Source of the DNA: Mitsuokella sp047974105 | GTDB lineage: Bacteria; Bacillota; Negativicutes; Selenomonadales; Selenomonadaceae | Length of the DNA: 64,000 nt | NCBI RefSeq assembly: GCF_047974105.1 | Contig: NZ_JBHYRS010000001.1 | Span: 558,001-622,000 of the forward strand | Reading direction: 5' to 3' | Shown here: in pieces, positions 1 to 8,559 of the stretch | Numbering within the stretch: position 1 is the first letter of the stretch | Layout of the letters: each line of letters begins with the position of its first letter | Translations under genes and position numbers: made by a program | Notes under the pieces: generated by a model | Told to the model about the DNA's origin: nothing | Seen by the model: only the letters and a program-made list of their open reading frames with translations | Database searches by the model: none

Positions 1-152
1 CTGCCATCTGCATTTCGATTGGCGCAGCCGTCGGTGCACAGATCGGCGCTAAGATTTCCAAGAAGACAAAGTCCAAAGTCATCCTCATGCTGCTATCGCT
101 TGCGATGTTCGCCCTCGGCATCCGCCTGATTCTGCTCGGCAGCGCTCACTAA
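1..152 (+). CDS. C-terminal end of a TSUP (TauE/SafE-type) membrane transporter, partial
   Basis: Open from the left edge (frame begins at base 3) to a TAA at 150-152, giving about 49 residues. They show the small-residue pattern GAAVGAQIGAKI, a short basic loop (SKKTKSK), then one hydrophobic helix ending in LILLGSAH. That arrangement is typical of the last repeat of the sulfite-exporter TauE/SafE (TSUP) permease family. The substrate cannot be told from the tail. A bidirectional terminator follows at once. Family call is an inference from a short fragment. Confidence 0.6.
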   Translation, partial: AICISIGAAVGAQIGAKISKKTKSKVILMLLSLAMFALGIRLILLGSAH

Positions 153-168
153 TCACATAAAGCCACAT

Positions 169-207
169 AAAAAGACGGAAGCACCCCCCACGTGCTTCCG
201 TCTTTTT
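169..207. terminator. Bidirectional intrinsic terminator
   Basis: A 16-bp perfect stem (AAAAAGACGGAAGCAC with its complement) surrounds a 7-base loop, with A-runs on the left and T-runs on the right. It separates the convergent transporter and SDR genes and can serve both. Confidence 0.9.
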
Positions 208-227
208 ATGTGCTTTAGCTTTATTTT

Positions 228-1016
228 TCAAGGCTTGCGGCCAAGATATGCCAGGATGCCGCCATCGACATAGAGGATATGGCCATTGACAAAATTTGAG
301 GCATCCGCAGCGAGAAATACGGCCGGCCCCATGAGGTCTTCCGGCGTGCCCCAGCGCTGCATCGGCGTCTTCGCGAGGATAAAATCGTTGAAGGGATTCC
401 CCGGCGTACGCAGAGGTGCGGTCTGCGGCGTCGCGATATACCCAGGCCCAATGCCGTTGCATTGGATATTCATGGCGCCGTATTCCGAGGCGATGTTCTT
501 CGTCAGCATCTTGAGACCGCCTTTCGCTGCCGTATAGGCGGACACCGTCTCCCTGCCGAGCTCGCTGAGCATCGAGCAGACATTGATGATTTTGCCGTGG
601 CCCTTCTTGATCATGCCGGGCAGCACAGCCTTCGCCACGATGAACGGCGCAGTAAGGTCAATATCGATGACCTGACGAAATTCCTCCGCCTTCATCTCAA
701 CCATCGGAATGCGCTTAATGATGCCCGCATTATTGACGAGAATATCAATCGTGCCGAGTTTCTCCTCAATGTCCGCGACCATCTTCTGCACATCCTCTTC
801 GTGCGTCACATCGCAGATATAGCCAAGTGCCTCAATGCCGTCCGCCTTGTACATGGCCAGGGCCTTGTCCATATGCGCCTGACTGCGGCAGTTGAACGCG
901 ATTTTCGCGCCGGCATCCGCATAGGCCTTGGCAATCGCGTAGCCAATGCCATAAGCCGCGCCCGTGACAAGAGCGACTTTTCCTTCCAATGAAAACTGCT
1001 TCTGAACATCGAACAT
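228..1016 (-). CDS. SDR-family oxidoreductase, gluconate 5-dehydrogenase-like
   Basis: A 262-residue classical short-chain dehydrogenase. Visible motifs are the Rossmann nucleotide-binding TGAAYGIG near residues 19-26, NNAG near 95, and the catalytic YxxxK (SAYTAAK) near 160, with a typical C-terminal NGHILYVDGG. Length and motif order match the gluconate 5-dehydrogenase / 2-deoxy-D-gluconate 3-dehydrogenase subgroup, which interconverts keto-aldonates and aldonates with NAD(P)H in the cytosol. The exact substrate is not readable. The ATG has an AAAAGGAGGGA site 5-6 bases upstream. The gene stands alone, convergent with the transporter fragment. Confidence 0.8.
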   Translation of the reverse strand: MFDVQKQFSLEGKVALVTGAAYGIGYAIAKAYADAGAKIAFNCRSQAHMDKALAMYKADGIEALGYICDVTHEEDVQKMVADIEEKLGTIDILVNNAGIIKRIPMVEMKAEEFRQVIDIDLTAPFIVAKAVLPGMIKKGHGKIINVCSMLSELGRETVSAYTAAKGGLKMLTKNIASEYGAMNIQCNGIGPGYIATPQTAPLRTPGNPFNDFILAKTPMQRWGTPEDLMGPAVFLAADASNFVNGHILYVDGGILAYLGRKP

Positions 1017-1121
1017 AAAAATCCCTCCTTTTCTCCATCATATCATCAATCGGATTCTGCTGGCTATGGACAAATCTGACAAATCCGATATTTCCTGCCA
1101 GAAAATCTTAAAATATCTTCT

Positions 1122-2060
1122 TCATTGGTCAACTACAGCATGGCGGCTGGAAAGTGCTGTGCCAGAGCTGCGCTGATATACCGAACCATTCAGCAAAAGG
1201 GATTCATTGCCGCGGATGACGATGTGAACCACCTGTCCATCTGTATACGTAACATCTGCCGTATACGTATCACTGTTGCTGTCGTACGTCACGTTTTCAA
1301 TGGAACGGAACGGATACCGTTTATAAGGCTCCTGGTTGGACCCTGGTCCCGGTTCATTTGGTACAACCTCACCTACCGAATCATACGACGTAATGATATC
1401 CGTGCGCGGTTTTCCCCATGTTCCCTGCAAGCGCGCCTTGAAATTTGCCACTAACGATTGCTTCTGTGTATCAGCTGACTTAGCTGCGGCTGCTTTGACC
1501 GTCCTTGATGACGAACGCTGCTGCTGAACGTATGATGTCAGCATCGTATCGAGGCCATCGAGATTGAACGCAGAAGCAAAATCCGTTTTCTCAATCGCAA
1601 TGCTGCTGCCGCGGTCTTTAAGCTCCGCCACATTTTCCTTCACACGCGCAATGGCCGCATTCGTATCCTTGTCCAACGGATTCTTAATGATATTTTCAAC
1701 ATCATCGAGGATATTCCCTTCCAAAAGCACCGCTTCCAATAAATCTGCATTAGCCGTACGGTACTTGCTGCCTGGACGCGCCGTTTTGAGGTCTCCCGCT
1801 GTCTTTTTCAGGTTTCCCTGTACCGCGTCGATTTTACCAAGCAGGTCCTTTGCCGCTGCACTTTCCGGGCCGCCATGCAAGTCTTTCACGCCAAGCGCAA
1901 CGTCCCGCGCATCGCTGGCAACTTCTTCCGTATAAACAGCCTGTTTGACATAAACATGCTGCTCATACTGGGTAAAGACAAAGAACCCTGCCAGTGCCAG
2001 AACAAGTACGAGGATAATGCCAACGAGAATTTTCATCGTATTGGCCGACTTTTCCATCAT
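1122..2060 (-). CDS. Membrane-anchored hypothetical protein, third gene of a zinc-ribbon cluster
   Basis: About 312 residues. One N-terminal hydrophobic helix (MKILVGIILVLVLALAGFF) is followed by a helical, charged extracytoplasmic region and a C-terminal beta-rich part with YTADVTYTDGQVVHIV near residue 275. I do not recognise a catalytic motif. The longest frame begins with GTG at 2078 and overlaps the upstream stop by 4 bases, but the ATG pair at 2060/2057 has a GGGAAGG site directly upstream, so I prefer 2060. It is the last gene of a three-gene run with two zinc-ribbon membrane proteins. A role in envelope sensing or stress is only a guess. Confidence 0.6.
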   Translation of the reverse strand: MMEKSANTMKILVGIILVLVLALAGFFVFTQYEQHVYVKQAVYTEEVASDARDVALGVKDLHGGPESAAAKDLLGKIDAVQGNLKKTAGDLKTARPGSKYRTANADLLEAVLLEGNILDDVENIIKNPLDKDTNAAIARVKENVAELKDRGSSIAIEKTDFASAFNLDGLDTMLTSYVQQQRSSSRTVKAAAAKSADTQKQSLVANFKARLQGTWGKPRTDIITSYDSVGEVVPNEPGPGSNQEPYKRYPFRSIENVTYDSNSDTYTADVTYTDGQVVHIVIRGNESLLLNGSVYQRSSGTALSSRHAVVDQ

Positions 2061-2074
2061 ATCCTTCCCTTCCG

Positions 2075-3373
2075 TCACTGCATATGCTCGCCTGTCTTAG
2101 TCGACTCCGTATAGGCAATTTTCCAACCGCCATCCTGCTTGACAAGCGTGGCAGTGCCATTGAAATTCTGTACCTTGACTTTGCCGCCGTCTGCACGGTC
2201 ACGGGCGGTCAGCGTATAGTTCAAGACTACCTTATCGCTTGAGGATGACGCGACCGAAATATTCGAGACTGTGCTGGAAAGCGTCGTGCTGTAGCCATTG
2301 CGGAACGAATCGTAACCGCCCATCCGATTCTGCTGTTCCGGCGTCATGAGATTCCAGGCGGCGCTGAGATTTTTCGAGGAGATTGCACTGTGAAAATTCC
2401 GCAGCGTCCCCTTGGCACTTTCCGTATCGTTTGACGCATTTGCCTGATTCGGTGCTTTTACACCAGCAGGCTGCTGCGCGCCTTCATATGTGCGCACGCT
2501 GATATAATCCACTTTATTGTCCTTCACAGCAAAACGCAATAAGCCGATACGGCCATCCAGCCCCGTGAATTTATATTCATAAAGCGTGCGGCCCTCTCCA
2601 TCATCCGATTTCGAGAACGTATCCGTGCCATAGGCTTTCTGCACTTCGTCCAAGGTCGAGCCCTGATGAAGTCCGCGTTTGGTTGAAACACTGTCATCCT
2701 GCGAGACAAGCGCCGTAATCTTGCCATTTTCCTCAACGATTTCCATGTTATCGTAGTAATGGCGCAGCATCGAACCCTCTTGGTGCGGATCCTTCTTTTC
2801 CGCAGATTTCTCCACTTCTGAGATGGCACTGGTATCATCGCCAAGGTCGAGTCCGCCAAGCGAAAGATCCGTCTTCATCTCCCGCGCCGGCGCATCTTCC
2901 TTAGCTGCCGACTGTTTGGCCACAGGCTGATAGCCCGTCCCATTGTCCGCAAAGAATTCGCGGTAGCCAAAATAGCCAAGAACTCCGGCCAGAATGAGGA
3001 TAACGGCAATCAGCAGGGCCTGTTTCTGCTTCATATGCGAAGCAGACGGTGCGCCTGCAGAAGGTGCCGATATATTTTTTGCTATATCCGCCGCACTCAT
3101 CGGCTGCGAAACAGGAGCAGATGGCCCCTGTGTGCTCTGCACCGGCGGGATTATTTGTGTCTGCTCCACCGCTGTTTGCATGACAGAAGATTTTTTTGGC
3201 TGCCCGCATTTGATGCAGAATTTTCCTTTGTTTTGTGCACCGCATTGCGGACAAATCCATACAGACGGCTCATCTGCCTTCATCGACGGATTTTTCATGC
3301 CGCATTTCGTACAGAACTTACTTGAATTCACCGTGCCGCAATTTGGGCACGTCCATTGTTTGCTATCGGACAA
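2075..3373 (-). CDS. Double zinc-ribbon, single-TM protein with C-terminal NTF2-like domain
   Basis: A 432-residue protein. Two N-terminal zinc ribbons each carry CPxCG...FCxKCG (near residues 9-25 and 40-56). A low-complexity Pro/Ser/Ala linker leads to one membrane helix (ALLIAVILILAGVLGYFGY, about residues 119-137). The outer part has a beta-rich middle domain and a C-terminal fold (about 330-430) whose pattern LRNFHSAISSKNLSAAWNLM...GWKIAY resembles NTF2-like/lumazine-binding DUF4878 domains. Translation starts at TTG, 8 bases after GGGGAGG. Zinc-ribbon proteins of this plan occur widely in Negativicutes and Clostridia without an assigned function. Confidence 0.7.
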   Translation of the reverse strand: MSDSKQWTCPNCGTVNSSKFCTKCGMKNPSMKADEPSVWICPQCGAQNKGKFCIKCGQPKKSSVMQTAVEQTQIIPPVQSTQGPSAPVSQPMSAADIAKNISAPSAGAPSASHMKQKQALLIAVILILAGVLGYFGYREFFADNGTGYQPVAKQSAAKEDAPAREMKTDLSLGGLDLGDDTSAISEVEKSAEKKDPHQEGSMLRHYYDNMEIVEENGKITALVSQDDSVSTKRGLHQGSTLDEVQKAYGTDTFSKSDDGEGRTLYEYKFTGLDGRIGLLRFAVKDNKVDYISVRTYEGAQQPAGVKAPNQANASNDTESAKGTLRNFHSAISSKNLSAAWNLMTPEQQNRMGGYDSFRNGYSTTLSSTVSNISVASSSSDKVVLNYTLTARDRADGGKVKVQNFNGTATLVKQDGGWKIAYTESTKTGEHMQ

Positions 3374-3432
3374 AATATTTTCCTCCCCGTGTCAGGATTG
3401 ACAATTCTCGGCCTCTTCCCTCAAGATTCCCC

Positions 3433-4335
3433 TTAAAGCAGGCTGGAAATGCGGAAGCCAAAGACTTCGATATTCATCGCTATGAAGAGAAGCACACCGA
3501 CAACGAGAATGGTCAGAATGAACGCCGGAATCCGCTGATTCCCCATGACAGCCGGCTCCAGCATGGCATCTTTCGCTTCCGTGCAGATGAAGCCAATATT
3601 GACTGGCAGATTCTTGCGCGAAAGCCGGCAGGCCGCACAGGCAATAATGACAATAAAGGCACCTGCCAACAGAAAATACACGCCAATGCCCAGTCCGACA
3701 ATTTTATCGGCAAACTCCTGAACAAAATTCGCTCCCAGGCCGAAATCGAGTCCACCCGTCATCTGAGACGCTGCCTGTGCCCCTTTTTTCGTCTTATCAA
3801 AGAAATCGACTATGGCAAAATGCAGTTTGCAGTAAATAACAGCAAATGTCACGAGCAGGCCAATATTGATAGAAAGTGGAATATTATACTTCTCCTCGCT
3901 GACATAATAACCTGCCAGACAGCAGAATGCCAAAACCGCAAACGTCATAAGCTGACTGATGTTGACCATGCTCGTCAGGCAGGAAATGATGCTGATGCTG
4001 ATGAGGGGCAGCAGAACCGAAATGGCAATCATGCCGAGTCCGATGTAAGCAATCTTCTCCCACCGCATCATATTCCCGACGCGGGCAAAGAATTTCTGCG
4101 ACATCTGCTGTGCCGTATCTGCGCCGCTCTGCACAAAAGACTGGGCAGCCTGTGCATAGGCATTGTTCTGCCCTGCATTTGGCTGCCCCTGCGGCATAGT
4201 CATATTAGCCCCCTGATTTGTCATAGGAGCTGCCGGCTGTGCCGGATTTTGCATAACAGGCTGTTTCGTACCGCATTCCGGGCAAAATTCTGCTTCATCC
4301 GGAATGACTGCTTGACAATGAATGCACTTCTTCAT
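3433..4335 (-). CDS. Zinc-ribbon polytopic membrane protein, first gene of the cluster
   Basis: About 300 residues. It opens with one zinc ribbon (CIHCQAVIPDEAEFCPECG, residues 4-22), then a Gln/Asn/Pro/Ala-rich linker, then about five hydrophobic helices (for example IAYIGLGMIAISVLLPLISI and FILTILVVGVLLFIAMNI). The frame is open for 15 more codons upstream, but the ATG at 4335 has GGGGAGGAAT six bases before it and directly precedes the zinc ribbon, so I place the start there. It leads a three-gene run of zinc-ribbon/membrane proteins. Function unknown. Confidence 0.7.
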   Translation of the reverse strand: MKKCIHCQAVIPDEAEFCPECGTKQPVMQNPAQPAAPMTNQGANMTMPQGQPNAGQNNAYAQAAQSFVQSGADTAQQMSQKFFARVGNMMRWEKIAYIGLGMIAISVLLPLISISIISCLTSMVNISQLMTFAVLAFCCLAGYYVSEEKYNIPLSINIGLLVTFAVIYCKLHFAIVDFFDKTKKGAQAASQMTGGLDFGLGANFVQEFADKIVGLGIGVYFLLAGAFIVIIACAACRLSRKNLPVNIGFICTEAKDAMLEPAVMGNQRIPAFILTILVVGVLLFIAMNIEVFGFRISSLL

Positions 4336-4479
4336 GATGATTCCTCCCCGATGGATCCATAGCAAATGATCAGCCATCATATTAATGACCGGTGTAATGA
4401 AATTAATATGATAGGTTAGAGTTCGCTAAATTTTTTAAAAATCCTTCTTCAGAGCAGAACATCATATAATGTCATAGAT

Positions 4480-4995
4480 TCAATGGATGGCAATCTGGCA
4501 CATCTTCATGGCCTGCAGAGCATTCTCGTGACTCTCGGGCGTCACGCCGGCACAGCAGTCGGCGTCGACAGACACGGGCAGCTCCGGAAAAGCAGCCTTG
4601 AGGATCATCGCATTCGAGATGACGCAGATATCCGTGCAGAGTCCGACAAATTCCACCTCGTCCGGATGGAGTCTTGCCACGACATTCGGCAGTTCCATGG
4701 AGCCAAACGCCGGCTTTTCGACGATGGCCGCAGCTTCCTTCGCAAAAACCTGCAACGACGGCGCAATCTCCCAGCCCTTTTCCGGCTTGATGCAGTGCGG
4801 CACCGGCAGATTCTTCCCTTCCTGCGTCTCCATATAATCCTTGCCATGCGTATCCTGCGTGAACACCAGCACAGCATCCTTCTCTTTTTCAAGCTTCGCC
4901 ACCAGCCGCGGCAGCATCGCCTGAGCCTCCTTCGTGCCGAGGGCACCATCGATAAAATCATTCTGCATATCAATCACGACAATAACCTTGCGCAT
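4480..4995 (-). CDS. Nicotinamidase-type cysteine hydrolase (isochorismatase superfamily)
   Basis: About 171 residues. The catalytic triad is visible: Asp9 in VVIDMQNDF, Lys94 in VEKPAFGS and Cys124 in GLCTDICV. The metal-site pattern of nicotinamidases is also present, Asp48-x-His50 in TQDTH and His67 in PVPHC, which argues for nicotinamide to nicotinate hydrolysis (PncA-like NAD salvage) over isochorismatase. An ATG five codons further upstream exists, but GGGAGAGAT sits just before the ATG at 4995. It stands apart from its neighbours and shows no further NAD-salvage gene nearby. Confidence 0.78.
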   Translation of the reverse strand: MRKVIVVIDMQNDFIDGALGTKEAQAMLPRLVAKLEKEKDAVLVFTQDTHGKDYMETQEGKNLPVPHCIKPEKGWEIAPSLQVFAKEAAAIVEKPAFGSMELPNVVARLHPDEVEFVGLCTDICVISNAMILKAAFPELPVSVDADCCAGVTPESHENALQAMKMCQIAIH

Positions 4996-5072
4996 TTTTA
5001 TCTCTCCCATCTAACCCAACCAAGCAATAGTCGATATTTTCTTTAGTATGGCACAAGTCAGCTGTCTTGACA

Positions 5073-5100
5073 ATAAAAAAGCTCTCCGTAAAGAGAGCCG
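5073..5100 (-). terminator. Intrinsic terminator after the metallophosphoesterase gene
   Basis: On the minus strand GGCTCTC and GAGAGC pair around a short loop and are followed by TTTTTTATTG, just past the stop of the metallophosphoesterase gene. Confidence 0.85.
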
Positions 5101-5111
5101 CTGCTGCAGAT

Positions 5112-6245
5112 TTATGCATTTTTCAAGGTGAAATACGCAATCTCCGGCGGACAGCCGAGGCGGAAGGGGAACCAGCTGCCGTTGCCGCTGTGGACGTAGC
5201 CGTAGGAATCCCCGATTTTGACCATGCCGCGCGTGTATTTGAAGACGGGAAAAAGAGGCTTTCCGAAGATGCCAATCTGGCTGCCGTGGGTATGGCCGGT
5301 GAGGGTCAGGGCAATGCCTTTTTCCGCGCCGTCGTCGATGCATTCGGGATGATGGCCGAGAAGGATGGTCGGCACATTTTGAGGCAGGTTCCCGCAGGCT
5401 TCTTCCATATAGGACTTGCGCTCTGCAGCGAAATGTTCGCGGTCCATCGGGTAGTCAACGCCGACAAACCAGAGATTTTTGCCCGGCACTTTGCGGCTTT
5501 CGTTGCAGAGCACCTGCACGCGCGTTTTCGCGAGATACTGACGGATCGTGCGGATGCCGCGAAAATGCTCGTGATTGCCAAAACAAAACCAGATGCCGTC
5601 GGGGAACGCCCCTGCGTATTTGTCGAGGACTTGGGCTGCTTCTTCATTCTGCGTGACATCGTCAAAAAGGTCACCGGTGACGGCCAGCAAATCGGGCCTT
5701 CGGGCTGCAACTTTGGCAAGGAGCTGGTCAAGCTCTGCCACAGAGAAAAAACTGCCGAGATGAATATCACTGAGCTGCGCGAGACGGTAGCCGTCTCCTG
5801 CGCCGAGTCCCTTGACCGGAATCGTGAACTCCCGCTCCACAACGGCCTGACGCTCCCAAAGACCGCCATAGAGACTCAGTCCCAAGGCAGCCGCGGGATA
5901 AACAGAGGCATGGACGAGCAGGCGGCGCCGGCTCTCATTCACCGGCACAGCCATCATCCTGCGCCAGACAAAGCGCAGAATTACAGCCAACAGCACAAAG
6001 ACCGTGCAGATAATCTGCGTCATGAAGCCGATGATGATGGTCTCAATGATAAAAGCCGGCCCGGAAATCAGATGATACAGCACGGCCCGTCCGACGAACC
6101 AACCCATGCCGAGAACGTCGAAAAGCAGCATGCAAAGGCGCACACGGCAAAGCGTCCTGCCTTCAAAAAGAAAACGCGTCGTAAAGAGCAGGGTAAACAG
6201 AGTCGCTGCCACGATGCCAATCATGATGATGGTGAACCAGGTCAA
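5112..6245 (-). CDS. Membrane-anchored metallophosphoesterase (YkuE/YaeI-like)
   Basis: A 377-residue protein. About three or four N-terminal membrane helices (residues 1-100) precede a calcineurin-type phosphoesterase domain with all signature blocks: LSDIHLG, VTGDLFDD, GNHEHF, LLGHHPE and LTGHTHGSQ. The family hydrolyses phosphoesters with two metal ions; relatives such as YkuE and YaeI act on lipid or envelope substrates, so a membrane substrate is plausible. The start codon is TTG, preceded by GAGGGGGAAAT at suitable distance. A terminator follows it. Confidence 0.85.
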   Translation of the reverse strand: MTWFTIIMIGIVAATLFTLLFTTRFLFEGRTLCRVRLCMLLFDVLGMGWFVGRAVLYHLISGPAFIIETIIIGFMTQIICTVFVLLAVILRFVWRRMMAVPVNESRRRLLVHASVYPAAALGLSLYGGLWERQAVVEREFTIPVKGLGAGDGYRLAQLSDIHLGSFFSVAELDQLLAKVAARRPDLLAVTGDLFDDVTQNEEAAQVLDKYAGAFPDGIWFCFGNHEHFRGIRTIRQYLAKTRVQVLCNESRKVPGKNLWFVGVDYPMDREHFAAERKSYMEEACGNLPQNVPTILLGHHPECIDDGAEKGIALTLTGHTHGSQIGIFGKPLFPVFKYTRGMVKIGDSYGYVHSGNGSWFPFRLGCPPEIAYFTLKNA

Positions 6246-6285
6246 AAAATTTCCCCCTCAAACCGCAAAAACACAAAGAAAAAAA

Positions 6286-6307
6286 ATAGACCGGCTGACC
6301 GGTCTTT
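6286..6307 (-). terminator. Intrinsic terminator after the small HTH-like gene
   Basis: AGACCGG-CTGA-CCGGTCT forms a tight 7-bp hairpin. On the minus strand it is followed by ATTTTTTTT, so it ends transcription of the small gene at 6360-6599 before the metallophosphoesterase gene. Confidence 0.85.
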
Positions 6308-6359
6308 GCCTGAAATTGGCTTTTAAGATACAGACTCCCCGATGAGGCAGTCGGACTTT

Positions 6360-6599
6360 TTAAGCCAAGCCGCGAAGATGAGCGGATTCGGCCTGCTGTT
6401 CGCGGTAATACCAGCGAATGGATTTGCCGATTGCGCAGCGCACTGCATCGAGTTCACCGCGTTTTGCCAGTTTTTTGAGCTGATTCACGTCAAAACCACT
6501 GACAGACAAGTAACTTGCAGAAAGGAAACCTCCTCGTTTCAAAAGTTTGCGATAGCTCGCACTGTCACGACGGTCCATTTCAATGTTCTTGATTGCCAT
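6360..6599 (-). CDS. Small 79-residue protein, possible excisionase/HTH_17-like DNA-binding protein
   Basis: The ATG follows a GGGGGGAT site by 4-5 bases and the gene has its own terminator, so it is probably expressed. The C-terminal half, LKKLAKRGELDAVRC...GKSIRWYYREQQ, resembles the recognition helix and wing of excisionase/MerR-type helix-turn-helix proteins (pattern L..L...GEL.A...G...R). The N-terminal part is basic and not recognised. It is transcribed divergently from the hydrogenase operon across a 183-base promoter region, so a regulatory role there is possible but unproven. Confidence 0.6.
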   Translation of the reverse strand: MAIKNIEMDRRDSASYRKLLKRGGFLSASYLSVSGFDVNQLKKLAKRGELDAVRCAIGKSIRWYYREQQAESAHLRGLA

Positions 6600-6666
6600 A
6601 GTAATCCCCCCACAATGTAGGTCTTATTTACAAGACACCTTCGGGCAACTATATTATACCATAAAA

Positions 6667-6734
6667 TTGTAAGGCATACTAGTATATATCTACTATACCT
6701 TTCCATTTATTTTTGTATAAAAGTACGTTATAAT
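6667..6734 (+). promoter_or_regulatory. Candidate promoter(s) of the hydrogenase operon
   Basis: TTGTAA (6667-6672) and TACTAT (6691-6696) lie 18 bases apart. A second, stronger -10 element TATAAT lies at 6729-6734 but lacks a good -35. Both are upstream of the AGGAGGT ribosome site of the first gene. The region is much more AT-rich than the genes around it. Confidence 0.45.
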
Positions 6735-6782
6735 ATGGATATTACGTGTATTGCCCACTTATCTATCTTAGGAGGTTTCTCT

Positions 6783-7289
6783 ATGCTGACTTCCCTTACG
6801 AAGGAATATCCTCTGCCCAGCGAGCTGCAGGAACGCATCGATCTCGTGCTCGAGTCACATGATTACGACCCGACTCAGATTGTCGGCATTCTGCTCGACG
6901 TTCAGGGGCTCAACGACCGCCATTATGTGCCGGAGCCCACGGCTTATTACATCGCGGACCGGCTCAAGATGCGCGTGACCAATATCTTTGACTGTTTGAA
7001 GTTCTACAGCGAACTCTCCCCTGTGCCGCGTGCCAAATATCCAATCCAGGTCTGCTGCTCGCCGGCCTGCCGTGTCAATGTCGTCGATTCCCATCGCCTG
7101 ATTTCGACGCTGGAACGCCTCCTCGATATCAAGCTCGGCGAAACGACCTACGACGGCCGCTTCACGCTGGAAAAAGTCACTTGCATCGGGGCCTGCGACC
7201 GTGCTCCAGCCGTGCGCATCAACGGTCATGTCTACGACCACCTCGACACGCAGGAAAAAATTGAAGCCCTGCTGCGTTCACTGCCTTGA
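6783..7289 (+). CDS. hydC: NuoE/HydC-type 2Fe-2S thioredoxin-fold subunit of an NADH-linked hydrogenase
   Basis: A 168-residue protein starting at the ATG 6783, seven bases after AGGAGGT; an in-frame ATG 16 codons upstream lacks a site. The C-terminal thioredoxin-like [2Fe-2S] domain carries the four ligands as CSPAC (about residue 98) and CIGAC (about residue 138). In NuoE/HydC proteins this subunit passes electrons between NADH-oxidising flavin and the hydrogenase. It is the first gene of a compact operon with the NuoF-like and [FeFe]-hydrogenase genes (16-base gap, then 4-base overlap). Confidence 0.88.
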   Translation: MLTSLTKEYPLPSELQERIDLVLESHDYDPTQIVGILLDVQGLNDRHYVPEPTAYYIADRLKMRVTNIFDCLKFYSELSPVPRAKYPIQVCCSPACRVNVVDSHRLISTLERLLDIKLGETTYDGRFTLEKVTCIGACDRAPAVRINGHVYDHLDTQEKIEALLRSLP

Positions 7290-7305
7290 GACGGAGGATT
7301 GATTT

Positions 7306-8559
7306 ATGGAAAGTCCAGTTCATTTTCTGACAAAGAATTTTGGGAAGTACGATACTTCGTCCATTGGTTCCTATATGAACATCGGCGGCTATGAAGCCCT
7401 GCGCAAGGCCGTGAATATGGAACCAGACGAAATCACGGATCTTTTGACCTCGGTCAAGATAAAGGGACGCGGCGGGGCCGAATATCCGCTCGGCCGCAAA
7501 TGGTCGCAGGCGCGCGCCGTCCGCGGGGAACGCAAGGTCGTCATCTGCAACGCCGATGAAGGCGAGACGACGACGTTCAAGGACCGCGAGCTCATCGACC
7601 ACGACCCGTTTAATCTCATTGAAGCCATGACCATCGCGGCCTATGTCGTCGGCGCGACGGATGGCTATATTTACATGCGCGCAGAATACGCCTGTTTCCG
7701 TCCGCTGCTTTTAAATGCTATCCGTCAGGCCAAGAATTACGGTTTTCTCGGCACGAACATCCTCGGACGCGGTTTCGACTTCAATATTCATCTTTACTCC
7801 GGTGCCGGTGCCTATGTCTGCGGCGAGGGCACGGCTCTCATACGCTCCATTGAAGGCAAGGCAGGCAGGCCGCGCATGAAACCGCCTTTCATCAAGGTCA
7901 GCGGTGTTTTTGCCCGTCCGACCTGCCTCAACAACGTCGAGACGCTTTCGCTCGTACCGCATCTTTTAATGGATCAGGAAGGCCTTTATGCCTCCTGCGG
8001 CAAGGGCGAGTCGATTGGCACGAAGCTCATCAGCGTAGCCGGCAATGTCAACAATCCCGGCGTTTTCGAGATCCCGTTCGGCACGACCGTGCGCGACATC
8101 ATCTACGGTCTCGCCGGCGGCGTCCAGCATGACCGCAGGATTCGGCTTATCCAGTTCGGCGGTGCCTCGGGCAAAATTGCCGATGATTCTATTCTCGACA
8201 CACCTTATACTTATGAAGATCTGCGCGCGGCCGGTGTCATGGTCGGCTCGGGCGGCATGCTCGTCATCGACGAGCGCACGAGCGTACTCGACTTTTTGCG
8301 CATGAACCAGGAATTTTTCTGGGAAGAGAGCTGCGGCCAGTGTACGCCGTGCCGCGAGGGCAATCTCCACATCAAGATTATCCTCGACAAACTGGCGGAA
8401 GGCACGGCCACGCGCAAAGACATCGCCATCATGATCAAGATTGCCCGCGTCATGAGCATGTCGTCGCTCTGCGGCCTCGGCGAAACAGCACAGAATTCCC
8501 TGCTTTCTGCAATGAAAGTATTCCCGGACATCTTTGACATTGGAGGCGCACGCGCATGA
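7306..8559 (+). CDS. hydB: NuoF/HydB-type NADH- and FMN-binding subunit
   Basis: A 417-residue protein with the NuoF core: NADH-binding GRGGAEYPLGRKW (about 50-62), FMN-site GAGAYVCGEGTALI (about 165-178) and the [4Fe-4S] motif CGQCTPCREG (about 344). It starts directly in the NuoF core and ends soon after the 4Fe-4S domain. It therefore lacks both the N-terminal thioredoxin-like domain and the C-terminal two-cluster ferredoxin domain found in the longer HydB of bifurcating enzymes such as that of Thermotoga maritima. Its stop overlaps the hydrogenase start (ATGA). Confidence 0.9.
   Translation: MESPVHFLTKNFGKYDTSSIGSYMNIGGYEALRKAVNMEPDEITDLLTSVKIKGRGGAEYPLGRKWSQARAVRGERKVVICNADEGETTTFKDRELIDHDPFNLIEAMTIAAYVVGATDGYIYMRAEYACFRPLLLNAIRQAKNYGFLGTNILGRGFDFNIHLYSGAGAYVCGEGTALIRSIEGKAGRPRMKPPFIKVSGVFARPTCLNNVETLSLVPHLLMDQEGLYASCGKGESIGTKLISVAGNVNNPGVFEIPFGTTVRDIIYGLAGGVQHDRRIRLIQFGGASGKIADDSILDTPYTYEDLRAAGVMVGSGGMLVIDERTSVLDFLRMNQEFFWEESCGQCTPCREGNLHIKIILDKLAEGTATRKDIAIMIKIARVMSMSSLCGLGETAQNSLLSAMKVFPDIFDIGGARA

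Noticed and set aside
1049..1089. ATCGGATT / AATCCGAT inverted repeat upstream of the SDR gene
   Set aside because: Eight-bp arms with a 25-base spacer and no other signal; could be a regulator site but is too weak to claim.
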